A stretch of 64,000 nucleotides of DNA from Tunicatimonas sp964551335. GTDB lineage: Bacteria; Bacteroidota; Bacteroidia; Cytophagales; Cyclobacteriaceae. Below the pieces are notes generated by a model. That model was not told the origin of the DNA, made no database searches, and was given only the letters and a program-made list of their open reading frames with translations. Numbering within the stretch: position 1 is the first letter of the stretch; every line of letters begins with the position of its first letter. Made by a program: the position numbers and the translations under genes. The stretch is taken from NCBI GenBank assembly GCA_964551335.1, contig CAZKCO010000013.1, forward strand, positions 108,582 through 172,581. The letters are read 5' to 3'. Positions 18,339-27,089 of this stretch are shown in pieces.

Positions 18339-18437
18339 AAATATCGTTCAAAGTGTTTACGTGTTTTAGTACTTCAAACAATGTTCAATATTGTTGAGGT
18401 TTGTACGTGAACCCCTTAACACTCTGCACCCCCACTC

Positions 18438-18467
18438 TTGTTTTCAACCGCGCAACGTTTAACTTTG
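18438..18467 (+). promoter_or_regulatory. Promoter of the DUF2911 gene (TTG - 19 bp - TAACTTTG)
   Basis: TTG at 18438-18440, a spacer of exactly 19 bases, then TAACTTTG at 18460-18467: a full match to the Bacteroidota -33/-7 promoter. It lies 27 bases before ATG 18495 and shows that the in-frame upstream start at 18438 cannot be used. Confidence 0.7.
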
Positions 18468-18494
18468 CGCACGAAACTAAAAACTGCATTAACT

Positions 18495-19349
18495 ATGAAA
18501 CGAAGAATGTGTCTTATGGTAGTTGCCCTGCTGATTGTGTGGCAGGTAGAAGCTCAAATTAATACTCCTCAGCCCAGTCCGCTAGGCGAAGTTTCTCAAA
18601 CAGTCGGACTTGCCGATGTAACGATCACTTATTCTCGTCCTGGTGTGAAGGGACGAAAGATTTTTGGTGGGTTGGAAGCCTACGATAAGCTATGGCGTAC
18701 CGGTGCCAACATGGCAACCAAACTCACCGTGAGCGATGAGGTAACCATTGAAGGGAATCTGCTACCAGAAGGAGAATACGCTATATTCACAATTCCGAGC
18801 GAAGAAGAGTGGACAGTTATTGTTAATAAAAATACCCAACAATCGGGCACTGGTAACTACAAGGAAAGTGAAGATGCTTTCCGCTTTAAGGTACCCGCCA
18901 AGAAGATTGATATGCCCTTTGAAACGTTCACGTTTATGTTCTCCGACCTCACCGATACCGGGGCCGATGTGCATCTGGTTTGGGAAAATACCATGGTAAC
19001 TTTCCACATAGAAGATCCGAACGTAGACAAGAAGGTAATGGCTCAGATTAACGAACAGATGGCCAATCCGGGTGATAACCCGAATCTCTATTACGCCGCC
19101 GCTAATTATTACTATACTACCGATAAGGATATGCAGCAAGCCCAGGAATGGATTGATAAAGCGGTTGAACTGAACAACGAACGTTATTGGGTGATGCATC
19201 TGCAAGCCAAAATTCACGAGAAGAACGGCAAGTACGAAACTGCCTTGGAAGCCGCTAAAAGATCAAAGGAACTAGCCTCTGAGAACGGAAACCAGGCCTA
19301 CGTGGATATGAACGACGAACTGATTGCTACCATCAGCGAGCAAATGTAA
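18495..19349 (+). CDS. DUF2911 family exported protein with C-terminal TPR-like helices
   Basis: Starting at ATG 18495 the protein has 284 residues, a signal peptide (RRMCLMVVALLIVWQVEAQ) and the DUF2911 beta domain: ISPLGEVSQTVG-like opening (QPSPLGEVSQTVGLADVTIT), YSRPGVKGRKIFGGLEAYDK, LWRTGANMATKLTVSDEVTI, LLPEGEYAIFTIP and FRFKVPAKKI. The last ~100 residues are TPR-like (AQEWIDKAVELNNERYWVMH, YETALEAAKRSKELASENGN). The periplasmic or secreted function is unknown. A strong promoter lies just upstream and a terminator just downstream, so it is a single-gene unit. The longer frame from 18438 is rejected because it overlaps the promoter. Confidence 0.9.
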   Translation: MKRRMCLMVVALLIVWQVEAQINTPQPSPLGEVSQTVGLADVTITYSRPGVKGRKIFGGLEAYDKLWRTGANMATKLTVSDEVTIEGNLLPEGEYAIFTIPSEEEWTVIVNKNTQQSGTGNYKESEDAFRFKVPAKKIDMPFETFTFMFSDLTDTGADVHLVWENTMVTFHIEDPNVDKKVMAQINEQMANPGDNPNLYYAAANYYYTTDKDMQQAQEWIDKAVELNNERYWVMHLQAKIHEKNGKYETALEAAKRSKELASENGNQAYVDMNDELIATISEQM

Positions 19350-19370
19350 ATCAGCATTTTTAGCTGTAAC

Positions 19371-19402
19371 AAGGTTGTCTATTCTGATAGACGGCCTTTT
19401 TT
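19371..19402 (+). terminator. Rho-independent terminator after DUF2911
   Basis: aaggttgtctat pairs with atagacggcctt around a 4-base loop (tctg overlap), allowing two G-T pairs, and is followed by a run of T. Confidence 0.75.
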
Positions 19403-19462
19403 ATTGATTGAATTGCTATATCATCACATTAAACATCAAGTTGATCTGCTGGTTGTGTTCGT

Positions 19463-19753
19463 ATGAAAGCAGAGAAGAAGTACCAACTGAGCGATCGCGA
19501 TATTGACCGAATTATTGAAATGGCCTGGGAAGACCGCACTACCTTCAATGCCATTGAAGCCCAGTTCGGAGTACCCGAGAAAGATGTAATCCAACTTATG
19601 CGCCGCCATATGAAACCCGGTTCGTGGCGTATGTGGCGCGAGCGGGTACAGGGCCGCGCTACTAAACACCAGAAAAAACGCCGCTTCGATCAGGGAACTT
19701 TCCGTAGCACCCGCCAAAAAAGCATTTCACACAACAAAATTGCTAAGCGCTAA
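19463..19753 (+). CDS. TIGR03643/DUF2805 small basic protein
   Basis: 96 aa. The first ~65 residues match the family, with LSDRDIDRIIEMAWEDRTTF, FNAIEAQFGVPEKDVIQLMR and MKPGSWRMWRERVQGRATKH. The pattern looks like a helix-turn-helix fold. The strongly basic tail (KHQKKRRFDQGTFRSTRQKS) suggests contact with nucleic acid; this is inference. It stands alone between DUF2911 and DUF2723. The function of the family is not known. Confidence 0.88.
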   Translation: MKAEKKYQLSDRDIDRIIEMAWEDRTTFNAIEAQFGVPEKDVIQLMRRHMKPGSWRMWRERVQGRATKHQKKRRFDQGTFRSTRQKSISHNKIAKR

Positions 19754-19875
19754 CTAGTCTCCGGGAATTGCTAAAAATTGTTAAAATCCTCGCTTAAGGA
19801 AATTTATCTGAGCGTTATGGCGTAATTACTACTACGGTAGTTTCCAAAAACGTTTTAATCCTACCGGGTTTCCAT

Positions 19876-19883
19876 TAGTTTTG
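19876..19883 (+). promoter_or_regulatory. Candidate -7 box (TAGTTTTG) for the DUF2723 gene
   Basis: TAGTTTTG fits TAnnTTTG and lies 30 bases before ATG 19913; TTT occurs at about -33. Confidence 0.45.
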
Positions 19884-19912
19884 CAATCCTATTTACAACG
19901 TAGTTATAGCAC

Positions 19913-22900
19913 ATGTTGACATACAAAAAGCTGAACGACTTTATTGGCTGGGGAATTTTTGCCGTATCGCTGGTAGTCTATACGCTTACCGTAGAAGAAA
20001 CCGCCAGTTTCTGGGATGCGGGAGAATTCATTGCCGTTTCGTATAAGCTAGAAGTGCCTCACCCCCCGGGTGCTCCCTTATTCTTATTGATAGGTCGGTT
20101 ATTTTCTTTCCTTTCTTTCGGAAATACAGAAATGGTAGCCTTCTGGATCAACATGGTGAGTGTGGTCAGTACTGCCGCAGCTATTATGTTTCTGTACTGG
20201 ACTATTACCCTACTTGCTCACAAAGTACTGAAAGTGAAACTGGGTGAAGAGACACCCGCGCAAAAAGTCTGGATTCTAGGGAGTGGTATCGTAGGAGCAC
20301 TTACCTGCCTGTTTTCCGATTCTATCTGGTTTTCGGCTACTGAGGCCGAAGTATACGGTCTATCGCAATTCTTTACGGCTTTCGTCTTCTGGGCTATTCT
20401 GAAGTGGGAAAATATTCAGGATGAAGCAGCAGCTAACCGCTGGCTAATCCTGATTGCCTATACTATGGGGCTTTCTATCGGAGTACACTTACTGAACCTC
20501 GTAACTATTCCCGCTCTAGGACTCATCTATTACTTCCACAAACATCAGCCTACTACTCGCGGAGTAATCACTACTTTATTAATTAGCGGGGCATTTATTC
20601 TATTAATATTGATCGGTATAATTCCTGGCTTACCCACTATTGCGGGAAAAATCGAAGTGTTTTCGGTCAATAGTCTGGGGTTACCTTTCGGTTCAGGCTT
20701 TGTCATTTTTGGATTGTTGCTTGTTGGCGGACTGGTGTACGGCATCCGCTACTCCATTCAGCGTAAAATGCCCATCCTCAACACCTTTTTATTAGGGCTC
20801 ACCTTCATCCTGATCGGTTATTCTTCCTACTCGGTGGTCATCATCCGTTCCCGCTACAATCCACCTATTGATGAAAACAATCCGGAAACTTTCATCAGCT
20901 TTACTTCTTACCTGAAGCGCGAACAGTACGGTAGCCGTCCGTTGGCGTACGGGCAGTATTTCACCGCCGAGCTGGTTGACCAAACAGAAGGTGCTCCCAT
21001 TTACGAGAAGGGTGAGGAAGAATACGTGATCACCGACTACAAGCTGGAAAACAAATACGACCCCAAGAAAAGTACTATCTTCCCGCGAGCGTACAGCACC
21101 CAGGGCAACCACCCCGAACTTTACCGGCAGTGGATGAACCTGCGGCCTAATGAAGAGCCTAAGTTTTTTGACAACATCGGGTTCTTTTTACGCTATCAGT
21201 TGGGGCATATGTACATGCGCTACTTTATGTGGAATTTTGCCGGCCGGGAAAGCGACATCAAGGAGGCTGCCTGGCTTCGCCCTTGGGAGGGCGATAAGGG
21301 TGTACCCGAAATTCTGGCTAATAACAAAGGCCGTAACCAGTTCTATATGCTACCGCTGGCGTTAGGACTGGTTGGGCTATTCTTTCAGTACCGTAAGGAT
21401 GTAAAAAGTTTTTCGGTAGTGGGAGTGCTGTTTCTACTTACCGGAATCGGTTTGGTAGTATACCTGAATTCCCCCCCGGTAGAACCCCGCGAGCGAGATT
21501 ATATTTACGCCGGATCGTTCTACGCCTTTGCCATCTGGGTAGGCTTCGGAGTACTGGCACTGAGTCAGTTTATCAGTCAGTTTGTAAAAAATCATCGTAA
21601 TGCCGGACTTATTGCCGGGGCAATCTGCCTGGCAGTGCCGGGCATTATGGCGGCCGAAGGCTGGGATGACCACGATCGCTCGAACCGCTACTTCTCGGTA
21701 GACTCAGCTAAGAACTTTCTGGCCTCCTGCGCTCCTAATGCTATCATCTTCACTGGGGGCGATAACGATACTTTCCCGCTATGGTACGCCCAGGAGGTAG
21801 AGGGCTTCCGAACTGATGTGCGGGTAATTGTACTAAGCTACTTTAACACCGACTGGTACATTGAACAAATGACGCGTCAGGCGTATGAATCCGATCCGCT
21901 GCCGTTTTCACTAACTAGAGAGCAGTACAAGCAGGGTGGACCGAACGACTATTTACCGTTTGTACAAAATCCACAAGTGAAGGGAGCTATTAATTTAGAG
22001 CAATATTTAGGACTGATTCAAAAGAACTCTCCGGCGTTAAAGCTGCAAAATGCCCGGGCCGATTATAACACTGTACCGTCCCAAACATTCTACCTGAACG
22101 TAGACCTTTATGACCCCAGCGAATCTTCTCAGACGGTTTCCGATAGCGATACCATTCCGCAGGAGTTACCTGATCAGTTACAGGAGATTGTACCAGTAGA
22201 GATGCGCAATCTGGTATCCGACCGGTTGTTCTTCCAGATGAAGGGACGTGGCTTAGAGAAGAAAGATCTGATGATTCTGGATTTGATCGCCAACAACAAG
22301 TGGGAGCGACCCATTTACTTCAACAATACCTCCCTGATGGGAACGAATCTGGATTTTAAACAAAACGTAGTGCAGGAAGGAAATGCCTACCGGCTACTGC
22401 CAATTGTGAATCCGGACCCGAACGATGAACTGGTAAGTCTGGACATTATGTACGAAAACATGATGGAGAACTTCCACTGGCGAGAGCTGGACAATCCGGA
22501 TGTGTACTACAATGAAGACTATCGCAATTTTGCACTAAATCATCGCTCCAGCTTTAACAGCCTGGCTCGCTCCTTATTAGAGGCCGGTCGAACCGAAGAA
22601 GCACGCAATATCCTGAACCGTAGCCTGGAAATTATGCCGGATGTTTCTATTCCCTACGACTATGTTTCGGCTCAATCGCTAGCACTATTATACGAAGTGG
22701 GTGAGGAAGAAAAAGCTACCGAGATGGCCCAGGTGATGGGCGACCGGGCCGATGCCATGCTGACCTACCTAATCAAAGAAAATCGCAGCCGAGGCTACGA
22801 ACAGCAACGGCAACTGGTCATGCTTAACGAAATTACTCGGGCCTTACAAACTGCCGGTAAAACCGAACTGGCCCAGCAGTACGAACAAGCATTAATGCAA

Positions 22901-22924
22901 CATTATAACCAGATAAACTCTTAG
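19913..22924 (+). CDS. DUF2723 GT-C-like membrane glycosyltransferase
   Basis: 1003 aa. The N-terminal ~560 residues hold roughly ten or more membrane helices. The first extracytoplasmic loop carries FWDAGEFIAVSYKLEVPHPP (residues 33-52), with an acidic Asp35/Glu38 as in GT-C enzymes that use lipid-linked sugars. After the membrane part comes a soluble region with FTGGDNDTFPLWYAQEVEGF, RVIVLSYFNTDWYIEQMTRQ and WERPIYFNNTS. The C-terminal ~130 residues are TPR-like (GRTEEARNILNRSLEIMP). Members of this family are proposed to be protein O-mannosyltransferase-like in Bacteroidota. The gene shares a strand and a 29-bp gap with GWxTD. Confidence 0.88.
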   Translation: MLTYKKLNDFIGWGIFAVSLVVYTLTVEETASFWDAGEFIAVSYKLEVPHPPGAPLFLLIGRLFSFLSFGNTEMVAFWINMVSVVSTAAAIMFLYWTITLLAHKVLKVKLGEETPAQKVWILGSGIVGALTCLFSDSIWFSATEAEVYGLSQFFTAFVFWAILKWENIQDEAAANRWLILIAYTMGLSIGVHLLNLVTIPALGLIYYFHKHQPTTRGVITTLLISGAFILLILIGIIPGLPTIAGKIEVFSVNSLGLPFGSGFVIFGLLLVGGLVYGIRYSIQRKMPILNTFLLGLTFILIGYSSYSVVIIRSRYNPPIDENNPETFISFTSYLKREQYGSRPLAYGQYFTAELVDQTEGAPIYEKGEEEYVITDYKLENKYDPKKSTIFPRAYSTQGNHPELYRQWMNLRPNEEPKFFDNIGFFLRYQLGHMYMRYFMWNFAGRESDIKEAAWLRPWEGDKGVPEILANNKGRNQFYMLPLALGLVGLFFQYRKDVKSFSVVGVLFLLTGIGLVVYLNSPPVEPRERDYIYAGSFYAFAIWVGFGVLALSQFISQFVKNHRNAGLIAGAICLAVPGIMAAEGWDDHDRSNRYFSVDSAKNFLASCAPNAIIFTGGDNDTFPLWYAQEVEGFRTDVRVIVLSYFNTDWYIEQMTRQAYESDPLPFSLTREQYKQGGPNDYLPFVQNPQVKGAINLEQYLGLIQKNSPALKLQNARADYNTVPSQTFYLNVDLYDPSESSQTVSDSDTIPQELPDQLQEIVPVEMRNLVSDRLFFQMKGRGLEKKDLMILDLIANNKWERPIYFNNTSLMGTNLDFKQNVVQEGNAYRLLPIVNPDPNDELVSLDIMYENMMENFHWRELDNPDVYYNEDYRNFALNHRSSFNSLARSLLEAGRTEEARNILNRSLEIMPDVSIPYDYVSAQSLALLYEVGEEEKATEMAQVMGDRADAMLTYLIKENRSRGYEQQRQLVMLNEITRALQTAGKTELAQQYEQALMQHYNQINS

Positions 22925-22953
22925 TATCTGTGAGATGCTACCCCCTAACCGTT

Positions 22954-24201
22954 ATGAGACTAGTCATCCGTTACCTACTGAGCAGCCTGATCGTTGGAAC
23001 CAGTATGATGTTTGGGGTAATTGCACCAGCTAAGGCTCAACCTGGTCAGGATGATTTATCCAAGGTAGACGTTAGCCACGTATACAACCTGGAAGCTCCG
23101 GTGCGTATTAATTCGCGGGTAGCGAAAAGTGGGAACGAAGCGGTGGTTTTTCTACAAGTGATTAACCGCTCGGGAGGGGCACTACCGGCTATTCAGTACG
23201 AAACACGGGCTGATTATACAACAGAAACTATACTGAATACCCAGTCGCTTTCATCCGGACAACTTATTAAAGAAGAAGGCGATGCAGCCTACTACCGGGT
23301 TTCTGTTCCGCTGCAGGAAAACGCTAACTATATGTTCCTGTACCTGACACTCAACGTAGCCGGAGCCGAACTACCCATGCGGTTCGATGTATCTTTGGAT
23401 AACGATCAGAATTTTCCGTTGTCTTCACTACTGCTGATGCGGGAGACGGAAGATATTCCAGTATTCTCCGACTACATTCCCCAGGTTGAGACAGTACGAT
23501 TGGTTTCTTTTGACAATTCGGATTCAATAGCTTATTCTTACTATTACAGCCAAAACTTCGATCCTAACCCGCCTCCACTCAGTTCGAGTCGGGAAGCTCA
23601 GCAAAAGCTTACGGTTGATTCGCTGTTCCGGATTTCTCTGGGTGCTTCCATAAGCTTCGAGAACAGAGGTTTATACTTTGTACAGTTAGATACTACTTCC
23701 CTTTCCGGTATTTCGTTTCGCGTGGAAGATTCGTACTATCCCCGCTTAGTGAGAGTAGAAGAGCTTACCGATCCGCTACGCTATATCAGCACCTCCGAAG
23801 AAGTGGCTGAGTTGGAAAGTACCGATAACCCCAAACTTGCTTTGGATAAATACTGGATGCGGGTAGCCCGCTCGCAGGAACGAGCCAAAATGATTATTCG
23901 CGACTACTATCAGCAGGTGGCTAAAGCCAATCAGCTATTTACTACCTACAAAGAAGGCTGGAAAACCGGTATGGGCATGATTTATACGCTGTACGGCGAA
24001 CCCGACGACGTATATCGCGACGGTGACAAGGAAGTATGGATTTACGCTGCCGATAACAACCTAGTAAATACCTCATTCACCTTCACCAAAGTGAAAAACA
24101 TTTTTACTGATCAGCATTACAACCTAATGCGCGACGAAGACTTCAAGCGTTTCTGGTTCCGCAATATAGACCTCTGGAGAAAGGGACGAAAAACGCTGTG
24201 A
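22954..24201 (+). CDS. GWxTD domain-containing exported protein
   Basis: From ATG 22954 the protein has 415 residues and a signal peptide (LVIRYLLSSLIVGTSMMFGV ending AKAQ). A beta-rich middle is followed near residue 335 by the defining block: KEGWKTGMGMIYTLYGEPDD, then YRDGDKEVWIYAADNN. The usual GWxTD reads GWKTG here. The function is unknown; the family is found in Bacteroidota and related phyla, often with peptidases or transporters. The ATG at 22930 is eight residues upstream and would put MRCYPLTV before the basic n-region, so it is less likely. Its stop overlaps the RlmB start by 4 bp. Confidence 0.87.
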   Translation: MRLVIRYLLSSLIVGTSMMFGVIAPAKAQPGQDDLSKVDVSHVYNLEAPVRINSRVAKSGNEAVVFLQVINRSGGALPAIQYETRADYTTETILNTQSLSSGQLIKEEGDAAYYRVSVPLQENANYMFLYLTLNVAGAELPMRFDVSLDNDQNFPLSSLLLMRETEDIPVFSDYIPQVETVRLVSFDNSDSIAYSYYYSQNFDPNPPPLSSSREAQQKLTVDSLFRISLGASISFENRGLYFVQLDTTSLSGISFRVEDSYYPRLVRVEELTDPLRYISTSEEVAELESTDNPKLALDKYWMRVARSQERAKMIIRDYYQQVAKANQLFTTYKEGWKTGMGMIYTLYGEPDDVYRDGDKEVWIYAADNNLVNTSFTFTKVKNIFTDQHYNLMRDEDFKRFWFRNIDLWRKGRKTL

Positions 24202-24941
24202 GCCACCCAAAATCCGATATTGCCTTCGGTACCCGGGCGGTGATGGAAGCCCTGCAAGCCGGCCGGGAGATTGAGCGCATTCTGTTGCAAAAAGGAACGC
24301 AAAACGATCTATTCCGGGAAATAATAGTTACGGCTCGTCAGCAGCATATCCCCATCAGTTCGGTTCCCGTCGAGAAGCTTAACCGAGTAACTCGCAAAAA
24401 TCATCAGGGGGTGATTGCTTTCCTGTCGTCAGTAGTCTACGCTTCCCTGGATAACGTGATCAATGAATGCTACCAGCAGGGACAAGATCCGTTACTGGTT
24501 ATGATGGACCGGGTAACTGATGTTCGTAATTTCGGGGCTATCGCTCGCACGGCCGAGTGCTTAGGAGTTCATGCTATGATCATTCCCGACAAAGGCAATG
24601 CTCGCCTGGGCGGCGACGCCATGAAGGCTTCCGCCGGAGCACTTAACCATATTCCCGTTTGTCGGGAAGAAAACCTAAAGCAAACCATAGGGTACTTGAA
24701 AAACAGTGGAATCCGGGTAGTTGCCTGCACCGAGAAAGCCGATACTCTACTACCTCAGCAAGATTTGCTGGGTCCGGTGGCCCTGCTGCTTGGCTCGGAA
24801 GAAGACGGTATCTCCGAAGCTTATCTTAAACTAGCCGATGCTGCGGTAAAGATTCCCATGAGTGGACAAGTAGCTTCACTCAATGTATCCGTAGCCGCCT
24901 CTATCAGCCTGTACGAAGTGGTACGCCAGCGCAACGTTTAG
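24198..24941 (+). CDS. rlmB: 23S rRNA (guanosine-2'-O-)-methyltransferase RlmB (SpoU family)
   Basis: This 247-aa methyltransferase uses SAM to methylate the ribose of a guanosine in 23S rRNA. The N-terminal substrate-binding domain covers ~1-75 (FGTRAVMEALQAGREIERIL, NRVTRKNHQGVIAF). The SPOUT knot domain follows with motif 1 MMDRVTDVRNFGAIARTAEC, motif 2 VALLLGSEEDGIS and motif 3 VKIPMSGQVASLNVSVAASI. Translation starts at GTG 24198 inside GTGA, which overlaps the stop of GWxTD, so the two are translationally coupled. Length and motifs are complete. Confidence 0.94.
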   Translation: MSHPKSDIAFGTRAVMEALQAGREIERILLQKGTQNDLFREIIVTARQQHIPISSVPVEKLNRVTRKNHQGVIAFLSSVVYASLDNVINECYQQGQDPLLVMMDRVTDVRNFGAIARTAECLGVHAMIIPDKGNARLGGDAMKASAGALNHIPVCREENLKQTIGYLKNSGIRVVACTEKADTLLPQQDLLGPVALLLGSEEDGISEAYLKLADAAVKIPMSGQVASLNVSVAASISLYEVVRQRNV

Positions 24942-25006
24942 AGCTAATTATACTTAGTTAACAGTGACATAACACTTCTTCTAAGAGTCTTCATTATATT
25001 TGTTTT

Positions 25007-26404
25007 ATGAAGACACAACCTATCCTAGTTATCATTGCCTTTCTTTTTGCTTTACCATCCTTTGCCCAGGAAGAATACAGCCGGCCTAACCTACCAACCA
25101 AATGGCGGCTGCCTTCCGAACAACCGGATCATATCGTACTAAACTTTTCGGACGATCCGGCTACTACCATGAGTGTTACTTGGCGAACCGATACCCGCAC
25201 CAAGCAGGCTTTTGGCGAAATTGCTATTGCTACGGCCGCTCCTCGCTTCTGGCGCAATGGCAAACGGATAACCGGCACTACCGAAACAATGGACGCTTCC
25301 CGGGTAAAAAGTGCCGAATCCAAAGCAAATTATCACTCGGTAACGTTTACCGGATTAACTCCTGATACGCTATACGCCTACCGGGTGGGCGACGGGGAAC
25401 ACTGGAGTGAATGGATTCAGTTTCGTACCGCTAGTGAAGAACCCGAGCCATTTTCGTTTCTCTACGTTGGTGATGCCCAAAATAATATTCTGGATTTATG
25501 GTCTCGGCTGATCAGGGAGAGCTACCGAACAGCTCCTGATGCTAGTTTTATCATTCACGCCGGGGACTTAGTGAACGATGCGCATAGCGAACTGGAATGG
25601 CACGAGTGGTTCACGGCCGGAGGCTGGATTCACCGGACCTTACCTAGTCTTCCGCTGCCCGGTAACCACGAGTACGAGGGCTACACTGAGTTAGAAGAAG
25701 AGCAGGATATTAGCCACATTTCAGTACAGTGGCATCCGCAGTTCACCCTACCGCAAAACGGACCCGATAGCTTGAAGGAACAAGCTTACTACGTAGACTA
25801 CCAAGGAACCCGTATCATCGCGCTTAACACCAACCTGTTGCACGAGCGGCAAGCCGAATGGGTAGACCAAGTTCTAGCCGAAAACCCCCATCGCTGGTCG
25901 GTAGTAACCTTTCACCACCCATTGTTCTCCGCCTCGGGTAACCGGGACAACGAAGAGCTACGGAAGCTATGGAAGCCAATTTTTGACAAGCATCAGGTAG
26001 ACATCGTACTCCAAGGCCACGACCACAGCTACGCCCGCGGAAGAGTAAATCCACTAGCCGAAAACGTGCCGGATGGAATAAATATGCGTGATGTAACCGG
26101 CACAGTTTACGTGGTGTCAGTAAGCGGAGGTAAGATGTACGATGTAAAACCTAACTGGGACGATTACGAAGCTACTCGTGATCGGGCTGCGGAAAATACG
26201 CAGTTATTTCAGCTTATTAACATTGATGGCGATACATTGCGCTACGAAGCTTATACGGCCGTGGGTGAACTCTACGATGCTTTTGAACTGGTAAAGCAAG
26301 AAGAAGGGCCTAATCAGTTTATTGAACTGCAGAACGAGGCGGTACCTCCCTTCACTCACGAAAATACCGTTCCGTACCGTCTAGAGAAATCTCAGGGGAA
26401 TTAA
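25007..26404 (+). CDS. Purple acid phosphatase-like metallophosphoesterase
   Basis: This 465-aa exported enzyme has a signal peptide (ILVIIAFLFALPSFAQ). An N-terminal fibronectin-III-like domain covers ~35-145 (MSVTWRTDTRTKQAFG, NYHSVTFTGLTPDTLYAYRV). The dinuclear metal site is built from VGDAQ (Asp156), HAGDLVND (Asp187), PGNHEYEG (Asn220, His221), VTFHHPLFS (His303/304) and QGHDHSYARG (His338, His340). These are the canonical purple acid phosphatase positions. It would hydrolyse phosphate esters in the periplasm or outside the cell. TATATTTG at 24995-25002 matches the -7 box but sits only 4 bases before the ATG, so it may not be the promoter. It converges on the ABC ATPase gene with a 4-bp overlap. 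Confidence 0.93.
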   Translation: MKTQPILVIIAFLFALPSFAQEEYSRPNLPTKWRLPSEQPDHIVLNFSDDPATTMSVTWRTDTRTKQAFGEIAIATAAPRFWRNGKRITGTTETMDASRVKSAESKANYHSVTFTGLTPDTLYAYRVGDGEHWSEWIQFRTASEEPEPFSFLYVGDAQNNILDLWSRLIRESYRTAPDASFIIHAGDLVNDAHSELEWHEWFTAGGWIHRTLPSLPLPGNHEYEGYTELEEEQDISHISVQWHPQFTLPQNGPDSLKEQAYYVDYQGTRIIALNTNLLHERQAEWVDQVLAENPHRWSVVTFHHPLFSASGNRDNEELRKLWKPIFDKHQVDIVLQGHDHSYARGRVNPLAENVPDGINMRDVTGTVYVVSVSGGKMYDVKPNWDDYEATRDRAAENTQLFQLINIDGDTLRYEAYTAVGELYDAFELVKQEEGPNQFIELQNEAVPPFTHENTVPYRLEKSQGN

Positions 26405-27087
26405 ACACGTATAACCTCTCCGTCTTTAAGTTCAATAATGCGGTCGGTGCGGGCAGCCAGGTCTTCATCGTGGGTTACCATAATGATGGTTTGCTGCTGC
26501 TCGCGGGAGATACGATGAAAGGTATCAAAAACAATCTCGGAATTTACTGAGTCTAAGTTGCCGGTTGGTTCGTCGCCCATCACAATCAATGGGTCGTTCA
26601 TCAGGGCCCGGGCAATGGCCACGCGTTGCTGCTGCCCACCCGATAATTTATTTGCCAACTTGTTGGCCTGATCTTCTACTCCTAATGTTTTTAGATGATT
26701 GTAAGCCCGCTGCTCAATTTCTTCATTCGACCACCGACCTAGTTTCTGAGCGGGTAGCATCAGGTTTTGCAGCACCGAAAACTCCGGCAATAAGAAGTGA
26801 AACTGAAAAACAAACCCAATGTTTTCATTACGGAATTTTGCCAACTCTTGCTGCTTTTTGCCCGTAAGTCGCTCCCCATTTACTATAATTTCTCCTTCGT
26901 AATCCGTATCCATGGTAGAGAGCAAATACATCAAAGTAGACTTACCGCTACCTGACTTTCCTACGATAGACACGAAGCTGCCCCGGTCAATGGTGAAGCT
27001 TACGTTTTTAAGCACCTGAAACTTGGTAGGTTCGTAAAAGTACTTATTAATATGAGTGGCTTCCAATACCGGAACTGATGTACTCAT
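26401..27087 (-). CDS. ABC transporter ATP-binding protein (MacB/LolD type)
   Basis: This 228-aa ATPase has Walker A GKSGSGKST (43-51), Q-loop near FVFQFHFLLPEF, signature LSGGQQQRVAIARAL (148-162), Walker B LIVMGDEPTGNLD and switch His in IIMVTHDEDLA. FQFHFLLPEFSVLQNLMLP is typical of the MacB/LolD branch. It lies 2 bp downstream of the permease and forms a tripartite exporter with the permease and the HlyD-like adaptor. Substrate is unknown: a toxin, peptide or lipoprotein are all possible. Confidence 0.94.
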   Translation of the reverse strand: MSTSVPVLEATHINKYFYEPTKFQVLKNVSFTIDRGSFVSIVGKSGSGKSTLMYLLSTMDTDYEGEIIVNGERLTGKKQQELAKFRNENIGFVFQFHFLLPEFSVLQNLMLPAQKLGRWSNEEIEQRAYNHLKTLGVEDQANKLANKLSGGQQQRVAIARALMNDPLIVMGDEPTGNLDSVNSEIVFDTFHRISREQQQTIIMVTHDEDLAARTDRIIELKDGEVIRV

Positions 27088-27089
27088 AA

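Noticed and set aside
18438..18494. Longer N-terminus for the DUF2911 protein
   Set aside because: This stretch holds the -33/-7 promoter, and the signal peptide begins at 18495.
24995..25002. TATATTTG as the promoter of the phosphatase gene
   Set aside because: It sits only 4 bases before the ATG, too close for a normal -7 box unless the mRNA is leaderless; no -33 TTG at 19 bp.
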